Positions 1 to 10,935 of a stretch of 57,822 bases of DNA are shown piece by piece. Source of the stretch: Purshia tridentata (taxonomy: Eukaryota; Streptophyta; Magnoliopsida; Rosales; Rosaceae); assembly GCA_003254885.1 (NCBI GenBank), contig QANT01002663.1, positions 1-57,822 of the forward strand, in the 5' to 3' direction. Every line of letters starts with the position of its first letter. The first letter of the stretch is position 1. The translations under genes and the position numbers were made by a program. Below the pieces are notes generated by a model. It saw only the letters and a list, made by a program, of their open reading frames with translations, was not told the DNA's origin and did not search any database.

Positions 1-2365
1 CGAAATTTGATCGAAATTTCCATCGAAATTTCCAATGAAATCGAAATTACATTCCTTGGGTGCACCTTTGTTTTTTGTTTGTTTTTCAAACGTAAAAAAA
101 CAATCCCCCGTGTTTCGGTTAGTCTCATACTTACATATCTTTTGCCGATGAACCATTTTTTACGGTTGTTTGTTTAAAGTCTTTATTTATTTATTTATTT
201 TTATCTCCATTTTATTTTAACATGAGAAATAAGTGAGAGAAAATTCATTTAATGATGGAATTCAGCACGATTGTAAAATGAATAATTTATTAAGTTGAAT
301 TTAATATTTGATCATGTTGTTTATTACTTGTCTTTCATATTAAATAACTCATATGAGCCAAATTGTTACTTACATTATAGTCGATGGCATTTTGTTATGC
401 AGAATGATCTTACTCGACATTTTGACATGTTACGTCATTAGAATTTTAATCAAAATTAATATCAGATTTAACACTAATTAAGATTTGGTCCATATGATAA
501 AACTATTACAAATAATATAAATATAGTTTTGTACAAAATTTAGAGAGAATTATAACAATGGTCCTAACTTGAGTATCATTTTGGTACACAAACTTATTTT
601 TTGAATTTTATAGTCTACGAACTTTCTCATGTGTATCACTTTAGTTTTTTATGTCAATCTCATCTATATTTTTTCATTAATTTTAGTCATGTATATCACG
701 TTAGGGAAATAATGAAGAGGTGGGTTACTAATTTTATTTTTCAAAAAAGGTTTATATATTTGACATATGATTAAAATTGATTGAAGTAGAGAGACACATG
801 GGTACTATAAGATTGAAAAAGCATGTTCCATGAACAAAGTGATAATAAAGATAAAATTTGAAGATTATTATAATAATTTGCTCTATAATTTATACATATA
901 TAATTATATAGATTGTTCTAATGCTAAGTGGTTAGCAAGTTAATAATAAGCTAACTACTCATTTGGGATCACTACGCGATGTATTATCAGAATTAAAAGT
1001 ATTCATTTGTTAGTTCTCATTTTAAATATCTTTACAAAAAATGAGGCATTTATTAAAGTGTGTACATCATAAACAAACTCTTTTACGACGAACTTTATTA
1101 CTCGACATGTAATTTGTTGTTGTGGACCCGCCTTATGTGTGCCGACCTAGAACGGTTGACAGATTTCGGTTAGGCCTCTTTGGACTTCATTCGAGTTATC
1201 TTCGGACTTTAATCCATTAAGCATTCTTTGGCCTGAATAGAGGGGCCCACTCTAGATATGATGAGGAAAATAGATATATAAAATATTTACAAATGTGATA
1301 GACAGTTTTTTTTCGTTTTTGGTTTTCATGACAGGTGCACCCCCCAAATCTCGTTGTCATCTCTCACCAATACTCGCCTACTATTTGACTATTTTGTCGT
1401 CAATCTTCATTATCTTGTAATCAAGAAAAAAAGAAAACTTTCTTTTCATCACGGGTACCTACATGCAAGTGATGTGAGAGACACAAACATAATAAATATA
1501 TACACTCGTCACTGATTGCATGAAAGTTTACTCATATCATTGGGCTACTATTTATTTGTCATCTTCTGATATGTTGGTTAAGCCTTTAGTAACCTGCTAG
1601 TCAAAAAGTAAATTAAAGCATAAACCAACCAAGCAAACTCCTAGCAGCTGGTGACAATAGTGCTGTGCATAATGGTTGAAAAAAGATAAACAGCTGGTAG
1701 GGACTCTTGAGCCAAAACCACTTAAGCATATGATATGGTTCTTTGTAGCTTCCGCTTCTGTTTCTGCATAATCCTTGAGAGTAAACCATAGCATAAAAGT
1801 TATAACATACAACATTCACTACACTTTCACTTGGTTTATGAGAGGCAACTGGGCTTAAGCAGTAATGGGAATGATTCATTATCAAGTTTTGGAGAGAATA
1901 TACAGGTAGCAACTTCAGAAACAACACCGTATGAGCTTCAGAAATACAGAAGGTTGAAGAGCAACCAACAATCACATACCACACCAGCCAATGAAAAAGT
2001 GGAGCAACTCAGGGCAAAAGCAAAAAAGAGAGTTTTTGTTCTTCATTCAGATACTCAAAAACCATAGGGTAAATGTATACAGGGGCCGGGTGTAACATAA
2101 GTTTTATAGCACCTTTTCTCATCAAATCATGACAATACCAAAAGCCAACAAATACCAGACAATTTTTTTGCAAGAAGCCAGAACCAGCTTGCCTCCTCTT
2201 CTGGCCAAGGCAGGCTGTGTTCCAGAAATGTTTCTTTGAGACTTGTTTTTGCCATGATTTACCTCCCATGCAGATGAGATTGCAAGTCCAAAGAGAGAGA
2301 AGGAAAATAAAAATAACAAAACCTAACTTTTCTCCTGTACACAAACAAATCCAATCTAAACAATC
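1..2365. other. Intergenic / 3' flank of the kinase gene
   Basis: No gene is supported here. The first 50 bases hold imperfect copies of a TCGAAATTTCCA unit cut by the window edge. Bases about 540-890 contain degenerate inverted arms (a stretch near 560-650 against the reverse complement of about 760-880), which suggests an old MITE. Bases 1597-2365 hold only short stop-bounded frames and probably include the 3'UTR of the minus-strand kinase. Confidence 0.5.
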
Positions 2366-5300
2366 TTAGTCAGTATGGTTTATGCTACCGTCATCCATTC
2401 CATTAGGCTCTTCTGGCAAACTTGTACGCTTACGTTTGCACCAACATAAATACTTTGGTATTGGCCCATCATCTCCAACAACCCATGTATGCTCTGCAAC
2501 ATCATCCAATGTCATCCTCATGCTTGGGTCTGCATAAGGTAATGTTATAATCATGAGCAAACTTTCGGAAAGCAATAAGAAATTTCAAAGAACTAATCAG
2601 CTCCAGCCGTAAAACAAATGGAAACAATATGACATGTCACCAACCTTTGCAAAGAAGCCCTTCTAGTAAGTTCTTCAACTGTGGAGTCAAATCATCTGGA
2701 AGTACTAAAGGATTATTAACAATCTGCAGGGGAAAAAATTCCAAAAAGAGATATTATAGGCAATAAAGCACCGGCTTTAAGTATATGACATCAGTAGTGG
2801 TGTCCCACAGTGATAATGGTGATTTTCATACCTTCTCATATGTATCCTGCAGTGTGTCTCCCAGGAATGGGTATTTTCCCAATACCATACAGTACAAAGT
2901 AACCCCCACTGCCCAAGTGTCAGCAGCTCTACCATGATAGGTTAGCCCTGTTGATCAGAAGAAAATAAATGACTAGGATGTGTAGGGAACAAAATTAGAA
3001 ATACATTAAAATTAAGATTCATATTAAATTAAAATTTTATCATTTTATAGATAAGAACCCAATATTCCATTCATAAAGATCTGTCAAATTCAGACTCACA
3101 TTCGAGTTATGATTTTACTCTAAATAACTATACTTGAATTCAAGTTTAATCTGGCCTATTTGATACTTGATGTCCTAGTAGAATCTATTTTCTACAAAAA
3201 TTTGCTAGGTAATTACTCAGACACACACAGCAGATGGATTGAAACCAGAAACTTCCACCTGTATTCTTATGTGAGATGGAAGACCTAATAGCACATATTT
3301 TTCTATCTTGGGAGAAAATCTAACCTAAACAACATTCAGGTGCAGTGAAAACAGGAGTCCCTGGAGATCGGCGCAACTCATCATTATCATCCTGCAGATG
3401 AAACCAATACAATGCCTTATTAAAACATGAATACACCAAACAACATGATTTAAACAAAGGCCAGAAATAGCTAAAGAGATGAAATAAAATCCTAGTAAGT
3501 CAAATTGGTACAAATTTCAGCAGCTCCATTACCTCAAAAACCTGGCTGACACTAAAATCCCCAATCTTCACAGTACCATTACGAGTAACCAACAGATTAT
3601 CAGGTTTGATATCGCCGTGCACTATATTCTGTTTTCAAAGGAGAGACAAGAAAATTCACATAACAATGACAAACTAATAACTGTACATTGTAGGAATCTA
3701 GAAACCGTACATATAGGGAAACAGCTATAATGCTCTATGGGTGATGCCTGTCTCCGGCGCCTACTGGTCATGCATTCATACAGAATGCACAAGTATTAAC
3801 AGCATTTCAAAACATCACTCTTAGTCAACCATGCATCTTAAAAATATATATAAATAAATATATAAACAAATAGACAGCTTTCATGATCAAATACAGCAAA
3901 GCACACAAACTACCCTAAAGGGATCCGCTCAAACCAGATATACAAAACCATCAATTCAATTCAATTATAGTGCCAAAGTGTGTGCCAGTTTGCTTGCATT
4001 GGTGAATAAACAACATACTATGCTTCATTAAAAATTAAAAATAAACATACATAAGCTAAATAGAAAGCACATTACAGCTCACCAATCATACACACATTCT
4101 AGATGAAATCCATGTGTAGCAAGTACAAATGTCCACCAATAAAATTATTTATGGCCAGCCAGATAACAAGGAGAAAACTGATTTCCACTACAACATATTT
4201 CCCCATCAAAATAAAACTATAAAGAAGCAATATATCATTACTATGATCTTATGAGGATGTGAGAGAGAGAGAGAGAGAGTTCATCCTAGCATATATTCAA
4301 AACTAATATTAAAGATCATACATATAAAGAAGCAATATATCATTATTATGGTCTTATGAGGATATGAGAAAGAGAGAGAGTCATCCTAGCATATATTCAA
4401 AACCAACTTTAAAGATCATACATGAGCATGGAGGTAAATTAGCCCAGAAACTATATCCCGCAAGTACTTTCTTGCAGTATTTTCTCCAATGCCGCCTGGT
4501 GGACCTGAACCCTCACACACCCATTTGCCTTCAACATATTCAAGAACTGAAAAAATAAAAAATAAAATAAAATAAAATTTGAAGTCAAGAATGAGCCTAA
4601 GTAAATTGTACATGAAAAGATCCAACAATAACACAGAAACACCAATATTTTTAGTGAATTAGTCTAAAGCACCTGGTCAAATTTTTTTTTTTGAATACAC
4701 GGACCTTTGTTTTCTTTCAGTTAGACCCTTTGTTTAATACAGTCTGTTAAACTTAACCCCTCATTAAAAGATTTGTGTCTACTTTTATAAGCTGATTATA
4801 TCTTTCTGAAAAAATACTGGTAATTCCATTGCGATAGTCTATATTTAAAAATTAATAACTAAAATTTTAAAATTAATACTGGTAATGCCAATACTAAAAC
4901 ACACAACTATCATATTATTCCTTTCTCATTTTTTTCCCTCAAATTTTAAAGTACCATAACTTTCATTTTACATGTCTGTTCACTATAAAAGTTATATTCT
5001 TAAAAATCATCAAGATCTATCATACTTTATTGTGATGTTAAAAAGTGAACCATGTTGCATCATGATAACGTATGTTTCAGTCATATATATCATCATAATG
5101 AGAAATAGTGAAATATGTCGCATCAAGATGATGTATCTATCTATGGTGTCCAAAAGTGAAGTAACAGCCTTGGATAATATATATGTGAAACAGATCCATA
5201 GTTGAATTGATTTTTTAACCACTCTAGCATGCACTAATTCACATTTTCTCCACATAATGTCATATTCATTAGATCTAGACATATGCTTTCCAAAAAAAAA

Positions 5301-7619
5301 AAAAAAAATTATAACANAAAAAAAACAATTATAACATGGCAGTAGTGTCCAATTTGGTAAGTGAATGACACTTTTGCTAATTCTTTGTACTTTCATGGGT
5401 GTTCAATTGGGCACTCGTTTGACTTTCCCTTGAAAACTGTGCAAAAACCTTGGATAAAAAAAAGAAAAAAAAGAGCTGACATATCCGGACCTTGCCTAAT
5501 TAATCTTTAGACCAGGGACCAAAATCAAAAAAACCCTTTTCCTGGAATAAGTATGAAGCAGCATCATAATTGCATGATCAAGAAAATAAATTTAAAGTGT
5601 GATTGGCATTGAAAAGAAAAAGAAGAGAAAATAGGCAATAAATACCCATGTAGAAATGATCTATTTCTGGGTCATCTATCACCTCAATGAGATTAACTAT
5701 GTTAGGATGGTCCAACAACTTCATAATAAGAACCTGCATAGTGAAAGAATAAAATATAATTAAAATTCAACCAATAGAGTGAAATCATGTTCATAGATAT
5801 GAAACGAAAAAAGAAAAGAAAAAGTATAACGAGCATTAAGCTCTAGTGAAGTGAAATATGAAGAATGGCTAAAAATAAAATCAATGCAGACCCAAGAAAT
5901 GTGCAAGGAGTCTATTCAAGAAGCAAGAGCCACTAAATAGATAATACGTCTATAATCTACAAGGTCCACCAGCTAAGAAACAGAAAGAATACACACACAA
6001 TTACACAAAAAGACAGAAAACCCATACCTCACGAAGAACATCTGTCATAGCTGTCTCTGAAGGTGCAACTCGGAGCTTTAACAAATGAGATTTATGGAAG
6101 GCCTGCAAAATTTCAACCCATAACAATGAAACCTTAACATAAAATATACCAAGAAAATACCAAAAATGATATCATCATTTTACTAAATAAATGAGAGTTA
6201 TAGAGTTATCATCAACCAAAAGGGCTTTTCAGTTACTTAAAAGGTTAAAAGAAAAAATGAAAAAAAGAAGCAAGAAAACTTGTCCCAAGTACAAAAAGCT
6301 ACTGAATTGCACCTTCCTAGAAGCAGGAATCTGATCACTCCTTATCACTAAAGTTATTTCTTTCATCCAAATATCGAATCCAATAATTCAAGAAAAAGAA
6401 TCACTACCTTAATTGCATAATGCTTTCCATCTACAAGGCTTCGATACAGAACCTGATACACATGCAACAGAAAAAGGCAAAAGAAACATTTACAGTAAGC
6501 AGCAGAAAATGTTTAAAACAGAAAACATAACAAAAACAGAATTGGTACTAAACTTACCACTTTCCCATAACTGCCAGAACCAATCTTACACTCACGAACA
6601 TACTCATTGACCATCTTATTCCCATCATCATCCTAAACGCGCATGGAAAAATGTATAATTGGTATGGTATGAGAAATGAATTTCAAAGGCTTTTTTAAGA
6701 AAAATAAACTTCAAAGTGAACAACTAATCTTATCCAAAATGCATAACTGGAATCCATCACCCCCCCAAACCAAGAAAAAAAGGTAAATAAAATAATTGGC
6801 AACTTCAGTTGGTGCCCAAAGCAATGCCATTAATAACCTAGCACCAAAATTGACCTTTAATGACAGTATAAAATTTACTAACCCAAACCAAGAAAAAAAG
6901 GTAAATAAAATAATTGGCAACTTCAGTTGGTGCCCACAGCAATGCCATTAATAACCTAGCACTAAAATTGACCTTTAATGACAGTATAAAATTTACTAGC
7001 ATACCAAATCCCACAAATCATTATTGACAAAAAAATTCACAGAGTTTGTAATAAATAAATAAGTCATATCTTGCAACTCTAGGCGAACATGATTATATCT
7101 GATACAAGTGTGGTATATGCTATGCAAGTTACAAGTTTTGAATAGCTTTACTAGACATACATATACTTTTAGTTTCCACCATAAACGCTGACCAAGTAAT
7201 ATTCAATAGAAAGACCACTAAGCACTACACCAAAATCTTTCAGTTTCTCATTACACAATTGAACGCTACAAAACAAACAAGACAAAATTACGTACCTCCG
7301 TTCGAACAACTTTGTGGGTTTCCTTCACAGGGAACTTCCTACAAACCATTCCCGTCTGTTCTCTGATGAGTAGAATCTCTTCAGGACGTTTGGCACAGCT
7401 TTGCGGCTCACCTTCATCAGCATTGCCAGTGCTTGTACAATCACCATTATATGAACCATCCTCCTCATCATCTTCTATATCTTCATCCAATAACAGCTCC
7501 TGGGAAAGGTGATTATTTAAGCCATACAATGGCTTCACTTGCCGTTTGGGCTTTCTACTAAAACCAAAGCAACTGCAGCAGCCCATCATTCTCAAAATAG
7601 AGCAACTCTTATGGAACAT
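2366..7619 (-). CDS. GRIK: GRIK/SnAK-type Ser/Thr protein kinase (SnRK1-activating kinase)
   Basis: Upstream kinase of the GRIK1/GRIK2 (SnAK) family, which in Arabidopsis phosphorylates the activation loop of SnRK1 and binds geminivirus Rep. Eleven coding exons on the minus strand: 7296-7619, 6558-6632, 6408-6452, 6028-6102, 5646-5733, 4422-4546, 3533-3628, 3325-3391, 2832-2947, 2645-2723, 2366-2529. They sum to 1254 nt (417 aa) with GT-AG junctions throughout. The glycine loop IGSGSYGKV is at residues 125-133, the ATP lysine is K148 in YAIK, the catalytic loop HGDIKPDN has D250, DFS replaces DFG at D268, and the activation segment SPGTPVFTAPE is at 285-295. The acidic N-terminus and the C-terminal CWCKRK motif match the family. 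The start at 7619 gives MFHKSC, like the Arabidopsis MFRDSF start. Introns carry two tandem duplications and one undetermined base at 5317. Confidence 0.95.
4221..4424. repeat. Tandem duplication of about 105 bp reaching a splice donor
   Basis: Units start at 4221 and 4326 with the same AAAGAAGCAATATATCATTA, each followed by a GA-microsatellite and then TCATCCTAGCATATATTC. The second unit runs into the 5' splice donor of kinase exon 6 (exon low edge 4422), so the first unit carries a decoy copy of the intron start. The GA tract is shorter in the second unit. Confidence 0.8.
6764..6999. repeat. 118-bp tandem duplication in kinase intron 1
   Basis: Units 6764-6881 and 6882-6999 are nearly identical. 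I see only a few substitutions, for example CCCAAAGCAA against CCCACAGCAA and GCACCAAA against GCACTAAA. It lies in the intron between coding exons 1 and 2 of the kinase and has no coding content. Confidence 0.9.
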
Positions 7620-7682
7620 CAGAAACTAGATATTCGAAGTAGTTACTAAAACTCCCAACAAGAAGCCAACTGTTTCCAATAC

Positions 7683-8690
7683 CTGCAAAAGAACATACCG
7701 ATAATTTTACAAATCATAAATTTCACGACTGAAAATACATACAATATAAATAGGATTCTCTGGGGCAGACACAGCGCAGATATGCAAAAAAAGACATGGA
7801 GCCTTCTAATGCATGCAAACTTTCAACAATTAATCTTACACAAAAATTCACATAAAACCAAAAAAAAAAAAAAATTCATGTTAGATACTAAGATTAAATA
7901 TTATTTCAGAAATATGGAAATCTGCATTATCGAATACAATTTTATGACTGAGACTGTGGCAGTGAATGCAAACCTGATTTTACAGCTGGAGAGGAGAGGG
8001 CTTCAAGCCCAATTCAGCTCTGCTATTCAAGTGGATGCCATTCGGCCAAGTGAAATAAACAGCTCGCTATGTTGAAGCCATCACGATTCAAACCTAGCAT
8101 CGCGATGACTCCAGCTTATATAGCCACCAATGCAGGCTCTAACCCACACCACCCCCAACCAACTATACCTTGACCTTGTCCTGAATAATATACAAAGACA
8201 TATAATTTTATAAAAAATTAACAACAAAAAATTAAAAAATAAAACAAAATATCACAGCAGATTAAATAATACAGCTGAAATTTATAAAAGGACATATTTT
8301 CGTGGAACTCTCAGACGCCATCACTCACCTACGACAACGATATAGCTTAAAATATGCAACAAAAAAAAAAAAAAAACCNAAAAAAAAAAAAAAACCCACT
8401 TGTACGATTTCATTTTCAAATCTAGGAGCTGTACCTTTTATTCAGAGAGAAGAAGACGTGTTGTTGATGGAAAATCCCAATTTCAAAGACCCTAAATTTC
8501 TACCTCCACAATTAGCCGAGTTTAAAGAATCAAACTTCAAAACCCGGAAGAAGAACGGATTAAGAACCAATAAAAAAAAAAGTGTATGAAACTTGCAAAC
8601 AACCCCAAATTTTGGGATCAAAGAGGCTGCGATTGCGAAATTCAGAACGAATTGAAAACCAAACCGGGAGATTGTGAAACTGGGGAGTAC
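7683..8690 (-). other. 5'UTR intron of the kinase gene
   Basis: On the minus strand CTTTTCAG/GTACTCC (donor next to 8691) and TTTTGCAG/GTATTGG (acceptor at 7683) bracket an intron just upstream of the start at 7619. It contains an AT-rich stretch, a poly-A run with an undetermined base at 8379, and no long frame. The donor-acceptor pair is inferred from consensus only. Confidence 0.6.
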
Positions 8691-8855
8691 CTGAAAAGAA
8701 GAGGCCTTTGAAATGGAACCCTAATCTAGCCTAGAATTGAATCCAATGCGAGTTGGTTGGGGTTCGGAGGAGGGATTAGAGGAAAATCAGAGGGCGGGGG
8801 AGCAAATTGGGAAATTGATTTGGGCAGAGAGTTGGGGTCAAGTGTGGGGAGTGTG

Positions 8856-8863
8856 AATATATA
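8856..8863 (-). promoter_or_regulatory. TATA box of the kinase gene
   Basis: Minus-strand CCCTATATATTC lies about 165 bases upstream of the 5'UTR donor and is followed by a C-rich leader (CACACTCCCCACACTTG). This fits a transcription start near 8825. Confidence 0.5.
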
Positions 8864-10616
8864 GGGAGGGGCAAAATGGGGAAATTAACGTAAAAAGCGG
8901 GTCCGAAGAAGTAGTGAGGGTGTGTTTGGCGGGGGAGGTAAAGCCTTGATTGTCGCTCATTGGCGAAGGGCATAGAATGGTGGTTGGGGGTGTCATGTGA
9001 CCGCTTTGTGTCCTTTTTGAGGGGTTGGGTTTGGAAGTTGTACAACTTTGGAACAAGGAGACTGGCAGAAACAACATATATGATTTAGTACGTACCCGAC
9101 CTTTTTTAAGAAAAAAAAGGTTTACAATTCATTTCTAGATTGCATCAATCTCAATCTCTCTTTCGTTTTGGTACAGTACATGTCAATTTATGTGAGTGCA
9201 TGACACTTGCTTGGCTTGAAAATTCTCTACGATGAATGTTTTTTTTTATTATTAAGTAGTGTAGTATTATAATAGAAACTGTTTATTTTTTAAAATACTC
9301 TTTAAATATAAATTTTGTAAAAGATAAACTAGATTGAAAATTATTTTGTATTTTAATAATTATCAAATAAATAAACAGTTTTAGTATCATTTAAATTTAC
9401 TGTTTATTTGTTTGAAAAATTGTTAAATGACTAAACAATTTTAAATTTTGGTAATTTTTATATAAATAATCATTTAAGAGTGAGCTATAAATAAACGGTT
9501 TTAATTATGATACTACACTATATAATGAGAAGAGAAACAAAATATTAAAAAAACGTATAAAACTTAAGAAAAACTAAGGAAAATAAAACTAGCATTTCTC
9601 AATTCTCATATACGGACATTATATGTAATACATTAACTGTTTGATCTTGGATTTCTCCATCTCCATCTCCATCTCCATGTTCATCTTTATCTCCATTTTG
9701 GGTTTTGAGACAGAGAGACAACGAGATAGAGAAAAAGAGGCGACGCTGGTGAGACAAAGAGATAAGAGGGAGGCGATGAGGGTGTTGCACAAATATCTGT
9801 ATGCATTTATGTCTATACGAAGACAATATATACTGGTGTGCATACATGTCCGTACATAATAATTATACAACTGCAAAGGACATTAACCAAGGAATTTCAG
9901 CAGATGGAGTCTAGGTAAGCAGAGGGTTAGAGAATTAGTTCAGTTCTGAGGATTTCCATTGCCTCATTTCAACATATTTTGAGGAACCAAAGCATTCCCA
10001 TTATGACAATGAAGTTTCCTACCATTTGGCGGGTACATAGTCCAATGTTTAATATATTCACATACAGACTAACACAATCCATTAACCAAACATGTTGCGA
10101 TCTCGGTTTTTAAAAATAATCATTTAATCAATTAAAATTTAAAAGAAGGATGAAAATATTTCATTTAAAAACTCATAAATTGCAATTTAATCATCTATTC
10201 GTCAATATTAAATTTGTTTGCAGTATTATAAATGAGTGTTATAGTGTGTTTAAAATTTTGATAAAGGAGTGAAGACGTAAGTAAATAATTAATGTTGGGT
10301 ATTAAAAATATTAGATATATGTTAAAGTTTATTTTATTTTATATTAATTAAATATTTGAGTTCTTAACTTCTTAAAGGTCAATTTACATATTTAAGATAA
10401 AAATAAAAAATGAAGATTCATATTGGTATCCTTGGTAGGTTATAGAACTATTGATAATATTTAGAAGGCAAAAAGTGGAGCCACTCAGGAAACGAGAGGC
10501 GCAAGCGTGTTCCAAGTCTTTACCTCTTCTCACACACCTCTGTCGCTCATTAATAAACTGTGTTCTATCGTCATTATTCGTCAGTGACGCCAAGTCTTGG
10601 ACGCTTTGAGCAAACT
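8864..10616. other. Divergent intergenic region between kinase and PDX2
   Basis: The kinase and PDX2 genes are transcribed away from each other across this stretch. It contains a MITE-like element (9257-9520), a short CCATCT repeat near 9658-9680 and AT-rich DNA. Frames such as 9599-9876 come from simple repeats. No clear TATA box for PDX2 was found. Confidence 0.6.
9257..9520. mobile_element. AT-rich MITE with long terminal inverted repeats
   Basis: The left end TAGTGTAGTATTATAATAG is mirrored by the right end, whose reverse complement reads TAGTGTAGTATCATAATTA. Similarity continues about 60 bases inward (ACTGTTTATT against ACCGTTTATT, ACTCTTTAAA against ACTCTTAAAT). I found no convincing target-site duplication, so the superfamily is open. 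Confidence 0.6.
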
Positions 10617-10886
10617 ATGGCCGTTGTCGGCGTGCTTGCTTTACAGGGATCTTTCAATGAACACATAGCAGGCACACCTTTTCTTCTTCATCCTCTCCCG
10701 TCACTTATGTATTCGATATTATTATTGCAACTCTGTGTGTCTCTCTCTTTGTGTTGTAGCTCTGAGAAGGCTTGGGGTGAAGGGCGTGGAGGTAAGGAAA
10801 CCAGAGCAGCTCGAAAACGTTGCGTCCCTTATAATCCCTGGAGGAGAGAGCACCACCATGGCCAAGCTCGCCGAGTACCACAACCT

Positions 10887-10935
<49 letters not shown>

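Noticed and set aside
5317-5317. Undetermined bases at 5317 and 8379
   Set aside because: Both are single Ns at homopolymer runs in kinase introns; sequencing artefacts rather than biology.
4670-5545. Possible transposon in kinase intron 5
   Set aside because: The stretch looks like degenerate repeat DNA, but I could not define ends, inverted repeats or a target duplication.
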